Origin: Caproiciproducens sp. MSJ-32 | Lineage (GTDB): Bacteria > Bacillota > Clostridia > Clostridiales > Clostridiaceae | Assembly (NCBI RefSeq): GCF_018918055.1 | Contig: NZ_JAHLPS010000073.1 | Coordinates: 29,514-93,513 of the forward strand | Direction of reading: 5' to 3' | DNA length: 64,000 bases | Shown here: positions 55,764-64,000 of the stretch, one piece after another | Numbering within the stretch: position 1 is the first letter of the stretch | Layout of the letters: every line of letters starts with the position of its first letter | Program-made: the position numbers and the translations under genes | Notes under the pieces: generated by a model | The model's database searches: none | What the model was told of the DNA's origin: nothing | What the model saw: the letters and a program-made list of their open reading frames with translations, nothing else

Positions 55764-56882
55764 TTGAAAGATTACTATGAAATACTTGGGGTATCAAGAG
55801 ACGCTACAGAAAGTGAAATAAAAACTGCATATAGATTTTTAGCGAAAAAATATCATCCAGATTTAAATCCCGGTGACAAAGAAGCTGAACAAAGATTTAA
55901 AGAAATAAACGAAGCTTATGAAGTATTAAGCGATTCAGATAAAAGAAGAAGATACGATACATTTGGTCATGCAGGAGTAAATGGTCAAGGAGGATATAGC
56001 CAAGATTTTGGTGGGTTTGGAGATATATTTGATGATATATTTGATATATTTAGTGGTGGTTTTACTCAAACTTCATCTAAAAGGAGAGGTCCAGTTAGAG
56101 GTGCTGATTTAAGATATAATCTGGATTTAGAATTTATGGAGGCAGTATTTGGAGCAGAAAAAGAAATACAGATAAGAAAAACTGAACAATGCGAAACATG
56201 TAGTGGTACAGGTGTAAAGCCAGGAAGCAGTAAAGAAACTTGCAGTAAATGTCACGGAACAGGGGAAGTAAGATATGTCCAACAAAGTCCTTTTGGACGT
56301 TTTGTTAGAGTAGCTACATGTGATCAATGTAATGGAACAGGAGAAGTTATTAAAGAAAAATGCACTGTGTGTTCAGGAACTGGAAAAGAAATAAAAAACA
56401 AGAAAATAAAAGTAAAGATTCCTGCAGGAGTAGATACAGGGTCAATTATATCTATTCATGGAGAAGGAGAAATGGGAGATAGAGGTGGTCCACCAGGAGA
56501 TTTATATATATATATAAATGTAAAAGAACATGAATTTTTCAAAAGACAAGGAAATGATATATATTTAACAGTACCTATTTCATTTGTAGACGCAGCTCTT
56601 GGTGCAGAAATAGATGTTCCTACACTAGATGGAATGTCTAAATATAATATACCGGAAGGTACTCAAACTGGGACTAGATTTAGATTGAAAAACAAAGGAG
56701 TACCTAATGTAAGAGGAGTTGGAAGAGGTGATTTGTATTTTAATGTAGAAGTACAGGTACCTAAAAAATTAAATGAGAAGCAAAAGCAACTCCTAAGGGA
56801 ATTTGCTAAAGAGAGTGGAGAGCATCATAAAGAAGGAAAAAAAGGATTTTTTGATAAGATGAGGGATGCTTTTGGGAATTGA
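55764..56882 (+). CDS. dnaJ: Chaperone DnaJ (Hsp40)
   Basis: DnaJ delivers clients to DnaK and stimulates its ATPase. The J domain includes [17 protein letters not shown] and the HPD tripeptide in [10 protein letters not shown]; a Gly/Phe region follows, then four zinc-binding CxxCxGxG repeats ([32 protein letters not shown]). TTG 55764 behind AGGTG is the likely start. 372 residues. Confidence 0.97.
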   Translation: MKDYYEILGVSRDATESEIKTAYRFLAKKYHPDLNPGDKEAEQRFKEINEAYEVLSDSDKRRRYDTFGHAGVNGQGGYSQDFGGFGDIFDDIFDIFSGGFTQTSSKRRGPVRGADLRYNLDLEFMEAVFGAEKEIQIRKTEQCETCSGTGVKPGSSKETCSKCHGTGEVRYVQQSPFGRFVRVATCDQCNGTGEVIKEKCTVCSGTGKEIKNKKIKVKIPAGVDTGSIISIHGEGEMGDRGGPPGDLYIYINVKEHEFFKRQGNDIYLTVPISFVDAALGAEIDVPTLDGMSKYNIPEGTQTGTRFRLKNKGVPNVRGVGRGDLYFNVEVQVPKKLNEKQKQLLREFAKESGEHHKEGKKGFFDKMRDAFGN

Positions 56883-56883
56883 T

Positions 56884-56913
56884 CAATCACTCGAATTGGA
56901 GTGATTGTTTTTT
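56884..56913 (+). terminator. Terminator of the hrcA-dnaJ operon
   Basis: The perfect 9-bp stem CAATCACTC/GAGTGATTG with loop GAATTG is followed by TTTTTT. Confidence 0.88.
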
Positions 56914-56979
56914 AAGTTATGGTAATTTCATGTTATTTAGGGTATAATATTTTGAGATTCATAAAAAGGATGTGAAGCC

Positions 56980-57927
56980 ATGAAATGGATTGAAGTTCAA
57001 ATAAAAACCACTACTGAAGCAGAAGAGATGGTTGCAAATATAATGTATGACTTAGGTGTAACAGGATTAGCTATAGAAGATCCTAAGGATATATTAGCAT
57101 TTCAACAATCGGAGAAAGATTGGGATTTTATAGATCCAAGTCTTATTAAACAGGATTATGAAGAGGTAATAATTAAAGCTTATTTTCCAGAAAGCGAGGA
57201 TTTAATAGATAAAATAGAGCTTATCAGGGATAGTATTGAAAGAAATATTTATGATAATTTTGATAAACCCTTAGGACAGGTTACTATAACGGAAGTATAT
57301 GAAAAAGATTGGGCAGAAGGTTGGAAAAAATATTACAAACCAATTAAAATTGGAAATAAAATAGTAATTAAACCTACTTGGGAACAATATCAAAATAAAG
57401 AAGGAGAGCTGGTAATTGAACTAGATCCAGGCATGGCCTTTGGAACGGGAGCTCATGAAACTACAATTATGTGCATAGAAATGTTAGAAAAGTATGTAAA
57501 AGAAGGACACATAGTGTATGATATAGGAACGGGTAGTGGAATATTAAGTATTGTTTCAGCAAAATTAGGAGCTAAACAAGTAGTAGGAGTAGATTTAGAT
57601 GAATTAAGCATTAAGGCGTCTAAAGAAAATGTGAAATTAAATGATGTAGATGATATAGTAGATATACGAGCAGGAAATTTGTTAGATGCAGTAGAAGGAA
57701 AAGCTGATATTATAGTATCTAATATTATAGCAGAAGTAATTATAGAACTTATAGAATCTTTAAATGATTATTTAAAGAAAACAGGAATATTTATTGCATC
57801 AGGAATAATAACTGAAAAAGCAGATATGGTCATTCAAGCACTTGAGAGAAATAGTTATCATATAGTAGAAGAAAAAGTTATGGGAGATTGGGTTTCCATA
57901 GTATCTACTAAGGCAGAAGGTGAGTAA
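56980..57927 (+). CDS. prmA: Ribosomal protein L11 methyltransferase
   Basis: PrmA trimethylates L11 using S-adenosylmethionine. An N-terminal substrate-recognition domain precedes the Rossmann methyltransferase domain with LDPGMAFGTGAHETT, VYDIGTGSGILSI, VGVDLDELSIKAS and the catalytic-site SNIIAEV. 315 residues. A TATAAT (56943-56948) upstream may be its promoter. Followed by rsmE with two bases between. Confidence 0.95.
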   Translation: MKWIEVQIKTTTEAEEMVANIMYDLGVTGLAIEDPKDILAFQQSEKDWDFIDPSLIKQDYEEVIIKAYFPESEDLIDKIELIRDSIERNIYDNFDKPLGQVTITEVYEKDWAEGWKKYYKPIKIGNKIVIKPTWEQYQNKEGELVIELDPGMAFGTGAHETTIMCIEMLEKYVKEGHIVYDIGTGSGILSIVSAKLGAKQVVGVDLDELSIKASKENVKLNDVDDIVDIRAGNLLDAVEGKADIIVSNIIAEVIIELIESLNDYLKKTGIFIASGIITEKADMVIQALERNSYHIVEEKVMGDWVSIVSTKAEGE

Positions 57928-57929
57928 AT

Positions 57930-58676
57930 GTGCATAGATTTTTTGTTGATAAAGAGCAGATTCAAGGAGATACAATTGAAATTGTTGGGAAGGATACAAA
58001 CCATATTAAAGATGTTTTGAGATTAAAAAAGGATGATATTATAGAGATATCTTCTGGAGGAAGAGTTTATATATGTAAAATAATAAAATTTGATAACAAA
58101 AAAGTAATTACAAAAATAATTAAAAGTTTTCAAGGCAAGCATGAATCCCCTATTCATATTGCATTATATCAAGGTATAGCTAAAGGAGATAAAATGGATT
58201 ATTTAATCCAGAAGGTAACTGAAATTGGAGTAAAAGAAATTTACCCCATAATTACAAATAGGACTATAGTTAAAATAAAAAATAAAAAAAAAGAACAATC
58301 AAAATTAGATAGATGGAGAGCCATAGCAGAGGAGGCTGCAAAACAAAGTAAAAGAGATTTTATACCTAAAGTTCAAAATATAATGAGTTTTAAGGAAATG
58401 TTAGATAAATTAGAAGGTGAAAAAAATATAATAGTGCCATATGAGATGGAAAAAAGTATATCTTTTAAGGATATTTTAAATAATATAGAAGGAGAAAAGA
58501 TAAATTTAATAATTGGACCAGAAGGCGGATTTGAGAGAGAAGAAATACAGCTTTTAAAATCTGTTGGTGGACAAAGTATAACTCTAGGATCTAGAATTCT
58601 TAGAACTGAAACAGCAGGTTTAGTAGCATCAACTATTATATTATATGAGCTTGGTGATTTAGGAGTGATGAAATGA
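57930..58676 (+). CDS. rsmE: 16S rRNA (uracil1498-N3)-methyltransferase
   Basis: A SPOUT-fold enzyme that methylates U1498 in the decoding centre. MHRFFVDKEQIQGD at the start, KGDKMDYLIQKVTEIGV, then EEAAKQSKRDFIP and the knot motifs LIIGPEGGFEREEI and LGSRILRTETAGL are all present. GTG start behind AGGTGAG at the end of prmA; 248 residues; its end overlaps mtaB by four bases. Confidence 0.95.
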   Translation: MHRFFVDKEQIQGDTIEIVGKDTNHIKDVLRLKKDDIIEISSGGRVYICKIIKFDNKKVITKIIKSFQGKHESPIHIALYQGIAKGDKMDYLIQKVTEIGVKEIYPIITNRTIVKIKNKKKEQSKLDRWRAIAEEAAKQSKRDFIPKVQNIMSFKEMLDKLEGEKNIIVPYEMEKSISFKDILNNIEGEKINLIIGPEGGFEREEIQLLKSVGGQSITLGSRILRTETAGLVASTIILYELGDLGVMK

Positions 58677-59980
58677 ATAGAGTTGCTTTTTATACCTTAG
58701 GTTGTAAAGTTAATCAATATGAAACAGAAGCAATGCAAGAATTATTTGAAAAAAGAGGATATCAAATAGTAGAGTGTGATGAATTTGCAGATATATATGT
58801 TATAAATACATGTACAGTAACTAATTTAGGAGATAGAAAATCTAGACAGTTTATACGTAGGGCAAAAAAACTTAATAGAGATTCAATAGTTGCAGTAGTG
58901 GGTTGTTATTCTCAAGTAGCTCCCGATGAAGTGAAAAAAATGAAAGAAGTAGATGTAATTTTGGGGACAACTCATAGGGATAAGATAGTGGATTTATGTG
59001 AAAAAGCGATTTTGGAAGATAAAAAGATAAATATGGTAAAAGATGTAAATGAGCATAAAGAATTTGAAAATTTAAATATAGCAGATGTAAAATCTAAAAC
59101 TCGAGCCTATATAAAAATTCAAGATGGATGTAATCAATTTTGTAGTTATTGTATTATTCCTTATGCTCGAGGTCCTATAAGGAGTAGAAATTTACAATCC
59201 ATAATAGATGAGGCTCAAAGATTATCAGAAGCTGGTTTTAAAGAAGTTATATTGACAGGAATTCATGTAGCTTCCTATGGCAAAGATTTAAATTCAATTT
59301 CTTTGGTGGATGTAATTGAGGAAGTGGCGAAAGTAGATGGTATAGAAAGGATACGTTTAAGTTCTATAGAACCTACCTTAATAGATGATCAGTTCATGCG
59401 AAGAGTTATAAAAACTAATAAATTGTGTGATCATTTTCATTTATCACTACAAAGTGGTTCTGATGAAGTATTAAATAGGATGAATAGGAAGTATACAACT
59501 CAGCAGTATAAAGAAATAGTAAAATTGATAAGAGAATATATGCCCAATGTAGGAATAACAACGGATATAATTGTAGGTTTTCCAGGTGAGACTGACAGAG
59601 AATTTCAACAGACCTATGATTTTGTGAAGGAAATAGGTTTTTCAAGAATTCATGTTTTTAAATATTCCCCTCGAAAAGGTACTCCAGCAAGTAAATTTAA
59701 AAAACAAATTCATGGAGAAATAAAACAACAACGTTCAGACATGCTTATAGCTTTAGGAGATAAGTTAATGAAAGATTTTAATAAAAAATTTTTAGGTCAT
59801 ACCTTAGAGGTGCTATTTGAAGAAAATAGTAAAGATAATGCTGATTATATGGAAGGATATACTACTAATTATATAAGGGTTAAAGCCAAAGCAGATGATT
59901 CAATTAAAGGAAAAATACTTCCCGTAAAAATTATTTGTGAAAAAGATGATATTTTGATAGGAAAAATAGAGGAATTATAA
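58673..59980 (+). CDS. mtaB: tRNA t6A37 methylthiotransferase MtaB
   Basis: MtaB inserts a methylthio group into t6A at tRNA position 37 using two [4Fe-4S] clusters. The N-terminal cluster Cys are in TLGCKVNQYE, INTCTVT and VGCYSQ; the radical SAM motif is CNQFCSYC (near 156); a TRAM-like C-terminus follows. The KVNQYE sequence and RSRNLQSI mark the MtaB rather than MiaB group. 435 residues. Confidence 0.94.
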   Translation: MNRVAFYTLGCKVNQYETEAMQELFEKRGYQIVECDEFADIYVINTCTVTNLGDRKSRQFIRRAKKLNRDSIVAVVGCYSQVAPDEVKKMKEVDVILGTTHRDKIVDLCEKAILEDKKINMVKDVNEHKEFENLNIADVKSKTRAYIKIQDGCNQFCSYCIIPYARGPIRSRNLQSIIDEAQRLSEAGFKEVILTGIHVASYGKDLNSISLVDVIEEVAKVDGIERIRLSSIEPTLIDDQFMRRVIKTNKLCDHFHLSLQSGSDEVLNRMNRKYTTQQYKEIVKLIREYMPNVGITTDIIVGFPGETDREFQQTYDFVKEIGFSRIHVFKYSPRKGTPASKFKKQIHGEIKQQRSDMLIALGDKLMKDFNKKFLGHTLEVLFEENSKDNADYMEGYTTNYIRVKAKADDSIKGKILPVKIICEKDDILIGKIEEL

Positions 59981-60057
59981 AACTTGTATCGAATATATTA
60001 GATATAGGAATTGTGACCTAGTATACAGGAATGGATGAAAATAGAGGGGGTGAAAAG

Positions 60058-60402
60058 GTGACAGATTGTGTATTTTGCAGTATTATTGATAAAGAAATAC
60101 CAAGTGAAATTATATATGAAGATGATAAGGTTATTGCCTTCAAGGATGCAAACCCTCAAGCTCCAATTCATTTTTTGGTAATACCTAGGGAGCATATTGA
60201 ATCTTTAAATAGTATAGATGAAGAAAATTTAGAATTGATAGGTCACATATTCTATGTTATAAAAAAACTTGTAAAACAAATGGGTTTTCATGAAGAAGGC
60301 TATAGGATAGTAAATAATTGTGGAGAATTTGGAGGGCAGACTGTCTCTCACATTCACTTCCATGTATTGGGTGGGCGTAAATTTTCTTGGCCTCCAGGCT
60401 AA
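60058..60402 (+). CDS. HIT family (HinT-like) nucleotide hydrolase
   Basis: A histidine-triad phosphoramidase/nucleotide hydrolase. The 114-residue product starts at GTG 60058 behind AGAGGGGG, with DCVFCSIIDKEIPSEIIYED, then HFLVIPREHI and the triad SHIHFHVLGGRKF. The N-terminal CVFC pair is a zinc-type feature found in many members. An upstream ATG at 60031 would add a non-conserved segment and is rejected. Confidence 0.94.
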   Translation: MTDCVFCSIIDKEIPSEIIYEDDKVIAFKDANPQAPIHFLVIPREHIESLNSIDEENLELIGHIFYVIKKLVKQMGFHEEGYRIVNNCGEFGGQTVSHIHFHVLGGRKFSWPPG

Positions 60403-60409
60403 TTACAAG

Positions 60410-60438
60410 TTGCAGAAACTATATAATCAATGTATAAT
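60410..60438 (+). promoter_or_regulatory. Predicted promoter of rpsU
   Basis: TTGCAG (60410-60415), a 17-base spacer and TATAAT (60433-60438). The start would give a leader of about 70 nt before rpsU. Confidence 0.6.
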
Positions 60439-60512
60439 AGTTTAGTATTGCATTTTGCTTATTATAGGTAATATGAGGTACTTTTTGCATTAGAGAGGGG
60501 AGGGAGAAGTAA

Positions 60513-60692
60513 TTGACTGAAATAAAAGTTAGAGAAAACGAATCTCTTGATGATGCACTAAGAAGATTCAAAAAGCAATGTGCTCGTTCAGGTGTTCTTT
60601 ATGAATATAGAAAAAGAGAACATTATGAAAAGCCAAGTGTAAAACGTAAAAAGAAAGCAGAAGCAGCTAGAAGAAAGAAAAATAAATATTAA
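60513..60692 (+). CDS. rpsU: 30S ribosomal protein S21
   Basis: A short 59-residue gene with TTG start behind GGGAGGGAG. The product begins [19 protein letters not shown] and ends in the basic tail [18 protein letters not shown]21 helps base-pairing of the 3' end of 16S rRNA with mRNA leaders. rpsU-yqeY is a conserved pair. Confidence 0.97.
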   Translation: MTEIKVRENESLDDALRRFKKQCARSGVLYEYRKREHYEKPSVKRKKKAEAARRKKNKY

Positions 60693-60717
60693 TTATTTTT
60701 AATAAGAAGGTGGATTT

Positions 60718-61161
60718 ATGTCCCTTAAAAAGAAACTTATGGAAGATTTTAAGATTTCCATGAAAAATAAAGAAACAATTAGGAAAAATACTATAACTAT
60801 GGTCAGGGCAGCTATTAAACAAAAGGAAGTAGATGAAAGGAAACAATTAGGAGATGAAGAAATAATAGATATAATCTCTAAACAACTAAAAGAGAAAAAG
60901 AATGCTATTGAAGATTTTAAAAGAGGAGAACGGCAAGATTTAGTAGAATTAACTCAAAAGGAAATGGATATTTTACTAGAATACTTACCTGAACAGCTAA
61001 CAGAGGAAAAAATTGAAGAAATTGTAGTAAAAACTATAGATGAAATAGGTGCTGAGACCATGAAAGATATGGGATTAGTTATGAAATCTGTAATGCCAAA
61101 AGTGAAAGGCAGAGCTGATGGTAATACAGTTAGTGAGATTGTTAAGAAGCATTTAAAATAA
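60718..61161 (+). CDS. yqeY: GatB/YqeY domain protein
   Basis: A 147-residue helical protein related to the tRNA-binding tail domain of GatB: MSLKKKLMEDFKISMKNKE, NTITMVRAAIKQKEVDER, LEYLPEQLTEEKIE and MGLVMKSVMPKVKGRADGN. It may bind tRNA, but a free-standing role is not established. Follows rpsU by 25 bases. Confidence 0.94.
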   Translation: MSLKKKLMEDFKISMKNKETIRKNTITMVRAAIKQKEVDERKQLGDEEIIDIISKQLKEKKNAIEDFKRGERQDLVELTQKEMDILLEYLPEQLTEEKIEEIVVKTIDEIGAETMKDMGLVMKSVMPKVKGRADGNTVSEIVKKHLK

Positions 61162-61190
61162 AACCTGGGTTTTACCCCAGGTTTTATTTA
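61160..61190 (+). terminator. Terminator after yqeY
   Basis: The 10-bp stem AAAACCTGGG/CCCAGGTTTT is followed by ATTTATAT; it overlaps the yqeY stop codon. Confidence 0.82.
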
Positions 61191-61270
61191 TATAAAACGA
61201 ATAAATTAAATTTATAATATTTTTATTGTTTAAAAGTTGGGGTAGGAATATAATATAATAGGAGGTGGAT

Positions 61271-62581
61271 ATGTTGAAATGGAAGAAAACGCTGATTTTA
61301 TTTATTTTTATCTTTTTATTATTAAATAATGTTGTTTCATCGGAGAATATAGGGGATGTATATGTAATTCCTATCAAAGGAGAGATTAATCGTGCCACAT
61401 ATAATTATTTAAAAACAACTTTAAATGATGTGTTGAAAAAAGATCCCAAAGCAATAATTTTTGAAATTGATACTTATGGTGGATTAATAGATGAAGCTGA
61501 AAAAATAAAAAATTTAATAATTGAGTTAGATATACCTACCATATCTTTTGTAAATAATAAAGCTGTATCAGCAGGAGTACTTATCACTATCTCCTCAGAG
61601 AAAGTTGTTATGTCCCACAGTTCAACTATTGGTTCAGCAGAGACTATTCCTAATAATGAAAAGGTATTATCCATGTGGAAAGGTTTTTTAAGAGATGTAG
61701 CCCAATTAAGGGGTAGAGATCCTAAAGTGATAGAAGCGATGGCAGATACTGATGTATATATTGAAGGAGTTTCGGAAAAAGGAAAATTATTAAATTTAAC
61801 TAGTAAAGAAGCATTAAAACTAGGTGTTTGTGATTTAATTTCTAATAATTATGATGAGATGCTTCAATTTTTTAATATATCCTATGGGGATATAATTAAA
61901 TTGGAGGAAAGTAAAGAATTAAAGGTATCTAAGATATTATCTAATCCTTATATGAATACTTTATTGTTGACTATAGGGTTTGTAGGCATGGTTATAGAGA
62001 TTTTTACTCCTGGTTTTGGAATTGGAGGAACTATAAGCATATTAGGATTTGGATTATTTTTTGCTGGTAATATAATTGCTGGGTACTCTCATTGGACTTC
62101 TTTGGCAATATTTGTTGTTGGATTAATACTATTAGTAGTAGAAGCTATAGTACCAGGATTTGGATTACCTGGGATATCTGGTATAATACTAGTCATAGTA
62201 GGAATTATATTATCTATGGATACTTTGGTTTCAGCTTTAATACCTTTAAGTATAGCAATTATACTGACTACAATAATAACTATATTATTGGTTAAATTGG
62301 GACATAAAAGTCCTCATTTGGAAAAGATAGTGCTTACAACTCGTCAAGAGAATGAAGAAGGTTATTTAAGTGCTTATTCTAAAGATGAATACCTAGGCAA
62401 AGAAGGTATCACTGTATCAGAACTTCGCCCTTCTGGGATAATAGAAATAGATGGTAAAAGAATAGATGCTTTATCTGATGAAGGTTTTATACCTAAGAAT
62501 ACACCAGTAAAAATAGTAAGGGTGGAAGGACCAAAAATATTTGTAAGGAGCATTCCTGTAATAAATAAAAATCACATTTGA
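61271..62581 (+). CDS. NfeD family membrane protein with ClpP-like protease domain
   Basis: A 436-residue protein combining an N-terminal signal/anchor, an extracytoplasmic ClpP-class serine protease domain (EIDTYGGLIDEAEKI; catalytic Ser in NKAVSAGVLIT; IGSAETIP), four or five membrane helices (about 220-340) and a C-terminal OB-fold NfeD domain (LSAYSKDEYLGKEG). These proteins cooperate with flotillin-like partners in membrane organisation; no flotillin gene is in view, as the IS110 element follows directly. ATG 61271 is close to GGAGGTG (spacing three); TTG 61274 is an alternative start. Confidence 0.92.
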   Translation: MLKWKKTLILFIFIFLLLNNVVSSENIGDVYVIPIKGEINRATYNYLKTTLNDVLKKDPKAIIFEIDTYGGLIDEAEKIKNLIIELDIPTISFVNNKAVSAGVLITISSEKVVMSHSSTIGSAETIPNNEKVLSMWKGFLRDVAQLRGRDPKVIEAMADTDVYIEGVSEKGKLLNLTSKEALKLGVCDLISNNYDEMLQFFNISYGDIIKLEESKELKVSKILSNPYMNTLLLTIGFVGMVIEIFTPGFGIGGTISILGFGLFFAGNIIAGYSHWTSLAIFVVGLILLVVEAIVPGFGLPGISGIILVIVGIILSMDTLVSALIPLSIAIILTTIITILLVKLGHKSPHLEKIVLTTRQENEEGYLSAYSKDEYLGKEGITVSELRPSGIIEIDGKRIDALSDEGFIPKNTPVKIVRVEGPKIFVRSIPVINKNHI

Positions 62582-62589
62582 ATAAAAAA

Positions 62590-62667
62590 ATACCACCTGT
62601 TAAAATATAAGGTGTCAGGGAATTCCTGCAGGAAAAACTGACCCTTAAATTAAATAACAGGAGGTAT
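62590..62667 (+). ncRNA. Structured leader of the IS110 transposase, with masked ribosome binding site
   Basis: An outer stem ATACCACCTGTTA (62590-62602) pairs 12 of 13 bases with TAACAGGAGGTAT (62655-62667). An inner stem AAGG-GTCAG pairs with CTGAC-CCTT (62609-62618 with 62638-62646, T62613 bulged), enclosing a self-complementary TTCCTGCAGGAA. The outer right arm contains the AGGAGG of the transposase start. IS110-family elements encode bridge RNAs in non-coding ends, but this leader is shorter than the known ones; translational control is the simpler reading. Confidence 0.5.
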
Positions 62668-62673
62668 TCTAAA

Positions 62674-63960
62674 ATGAATTATACACAAAATGAAAAGATT
62701 AAGCAAATAGATATTGATACTTTAATTATTGGAGTTGATATAGCTAAACATACTCATGTTGCTAGAGCACAGGACTACAGAGGTGTAGAGCTTGGTAAAG
62801 CTCTTACATTTAATAATTCAATTGAAGGTTTTAAAAAATTAGTTAATTGGGCTAAAGATATTTGTATAGAGAATGAAAAAAACAAAGTAGTTGTAGGCAT
62901 GGAACCAACAGGACATTATTGGTTTAACATAGGACATTTTCTAAGTGGAGAAAATATTAAACTAGTTCTAGTAAATCCGATGCATGTTAAAAAGACTAAA
63001 GAACTAGATGACAATTCACCTACGAAAAATGACTTAAAAGATGCTAAAGTAATAGCTCAACTAGTAAAGGATGGAAGATACTCAGAACCTGTCATTCCTG
63101 AAGGTATATATGCAGAATTAAGAGTAGCAATGGATGAAAGAGATGATATTAATAGAGAATTAGGTTCAATAAAAAATAAAATCCATCGATGGATAGATAA
63201 GTATTTCCCTGAATTTCCAACTGTTTTCAAAAATATAGAAGGAAAAGCTTCTTTAATAACACTTAGAGAATTCCCATTTCCTAAGGATATATTGAAGCTA
63301 GGGGAACAGGAAATAATAAATGTTTGGAAAAAAGACATTAAGAGAGCCGTAGGCCCAAAAAGAGCAAAGAAACTTTTAAAAGCAGCTAGAACGTCTGTTG
63401 GTATTCAAACTGGTATGCATATGGCCAAAAAACAGCTTATGAATTTGCTAGATAGATATGAAATGCTTACTAATCAAATGGAAGAATTGATGATATCTAT
63501 TGAAGAAATATTATTTCAAATACCAGGAGCTCAAGAGATGCTTTCAATACCAGGTGTTGGTGTAACAACTGTAGCCGGATTTTTATCTGAAACAGGAGAT
63601 TTGAATAATTATTCTCATCCCAATCAGATTCGAAAACTTGCAGGATTAAACTTGAAAGAAAATAGTTCTGGTAAGCATAAAGGAAAAACTACGATATCTA
63701 AAAGAGGAAGGCATAAATTAAGGGCTATTCTTTTTAAGGCAGTTATGCCAATGGTAAGTAAAAACAATGAGTTTAATGAACTCCATAGATATTATACAAC
63801 ACGAAATAATAATCCACTAAAAAAGAAACAATCATTAATAGCATTATGTAATAAATTGATTAGAATTTTATTTGCAATAGGTAAAAAGAAAACAATGTAT
63901 AATTCAGAAAAATTATTAGGTGATATGAACTTTGAATTTTTAAATAAAAAAGTAGCTTAA
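62674..63960 (+). CDS. IS110 family transposase (DEDD N-terminal and Tnp_20 C-terminal domains)
   Basis: A 428-residue site-specific recombinase-like transposase. RuvC-like DEDD residues are in GVDIAKHTHVA (first Asp), GMEPTGHYWF (Glu), and NDLKDAKVIAQLV (two Asp). The C-terminal part has LSIPGVGVTTVAGFLSETGD, with a nucleophile-type Ser expected in this domain, and SGKHKGKTTISKRGRHKLR. Full length and undamaged, so the element may be active. Codon use is AT-rich like the host. Confidence 0.95.
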   Translation: MNYTQNEKIKQIDIDTLIIGVDIAKHTHVARAQDYRGVELGKALTFNNSIEGFKKLVNWAKDICIENEKNKVVVGMEPTGHYWFNIGHFLSGENIKLVLVNPMHVKKTKELDDNSPTKNDLKDAKVIAQLVKDGRYSEPVIPEGIYAELRVAMDERDDINRELGSIKNKIHRWIDKYFPEFPTVFKNIEGKASLITLREFPFPKDILKLGEQEIINVWKKDIKRAVGPKRAKKLLKAARTSVGIQTGMHMAKKQLMNLLDRYEMLTNQMEELMISIEEILFQIPGAQEMLSIPGVGVTTVAGFLSETGDLNNYSHPNQIRKLAGLNLKENSSGKHKGKTTISKRGRHKLRAILFKAVMPMVSKNNEFNELHRYYTTRNNNPLKKKQSLIALCNKLIRILFAIGKKKTMYNSEKLLGDMNFEFLNKKVA

Positions 63961-64000
63961 AATAAAGGTGATATTATAGAGAACTGCAATATCTTAAGCT

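Larger units (their letters stand above)
62582..64000 (+). mobile_element. IS110-type insertion sequence (right end outside the window)
   Basis: The transposase gene and its structured leader lie directly after the NfeD-type gene and run off the right edge. IS110 elements lack classical terminal inverted repeats and make no target duplication that could be read here, so the left boundary is only bracketed between 62582 and about 62590. The last 40 bases after the transposase hold no recognised gene. Confidence 0.75.

Overview
The window is strongly AT-rich chromosomal DNA from a Gram-positive, anaerobic, endospore-forming bacterium of the Clostridia/Tissierellia type. Evidence: many TTG and GTG starts behind AGGAGG-like ribosome binding sites, sporulation and germination genes (gpr, spoIIP, a SpoIVFA-like gene, an alpha/beta SASP), a complete six-gene Rnf operon, minCDE together with mreBCD, an HrcA/CIRCE heat-shock operon, and a selenocysteine insertion cluster. 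Nearly all genes are on the + strand; only dacF, an AlaX-type editing gene and rpsT are on the - strand. The content is mostly conserved core genes; the only mobile DNA is an IS110-type element at the right edge.

Layout. 1-3.8 kb: end of a probable coaE, a lytic transglycosylase, a solute-binding lipoprotein, tRNA-Leu(GAG) and dinB. 3.9-9.0 kb: rnfCDGEAB behind an extended -10 promoter. 9.2-20.9 kb: NusG-domain-II protein, a Gx-transporter/HepS-like protein, maf, radC, mreBCD, a very long PBP2, minCDE, apbE and a SpoIVFA-like degenerate LytM protein. 20.9-25.8 kb: two radical-SAM-family partner genes, RNase G, then an L21 leader with rplU-prp-rpmA. 26-30.8 kb: obgE, a small Cys-rich protein, yhbY, nadD, yqeK, an LCP protein, rsfS, ridA, with dacF convergent. 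32.3-38.3 kb: comEA, selD (in-frame UGA), selA, selB, an orphan response regulator and tRNA-Sec. 38.4-45.7 kb: SASP, Usp-like protein, a duplicated P-loop ATPase, AlaX-like protein, a 28-residue membrane peptide, comEC, holA, rpsT. 45.8-52 kb: gpr, spoIIP, lepB, lepA, hemW. 52-60 kb: hrcA-grpE-dnaK-dnaJ, prmA, rsmE, mtaB. 60-64 kb: HIT protein, rpsU, yqeY, an NfeD-type protein and the IS110 transposase.

How the genes fit together. Rnf couples ferredoxin oxidation to NAD reduction and ion export; RnfG (and probably RnfD) carries covalent FMN, which the ApbE encoded 11 kb downstream could attach. The MreBCD/PBP2/DacF/LCP/lytic transglycosylase set builds and remodels the wall, and MinCDE places the septum. 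SelD, SelA, SelB and tRNA-Sec make selenocysteine insertion self-contained, and SelD is itself a selenoprotein. Prp removes the N-terminal extension of L27 encoded next to it. GPR degrades SASPs at germination.

I found no clearly new multi-gene system. The best candidates for a second look are: an orphan response regulator with Glu at the phosphoacceptor position inside the selenium cluster; a tRNA-Sec promoter whose -10 box lies in a terminator stem; a 54-bp perfect palindrome inside the dacF reading frame; two hairpins that would mask ribosome binding sites (SpoIVFA-like gene and IS110 transposase); a crossing pairing in the L21 leader; and a duplicated P-loop protein with an asymmetric second half. 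All coordinates and pairings were read by eye.
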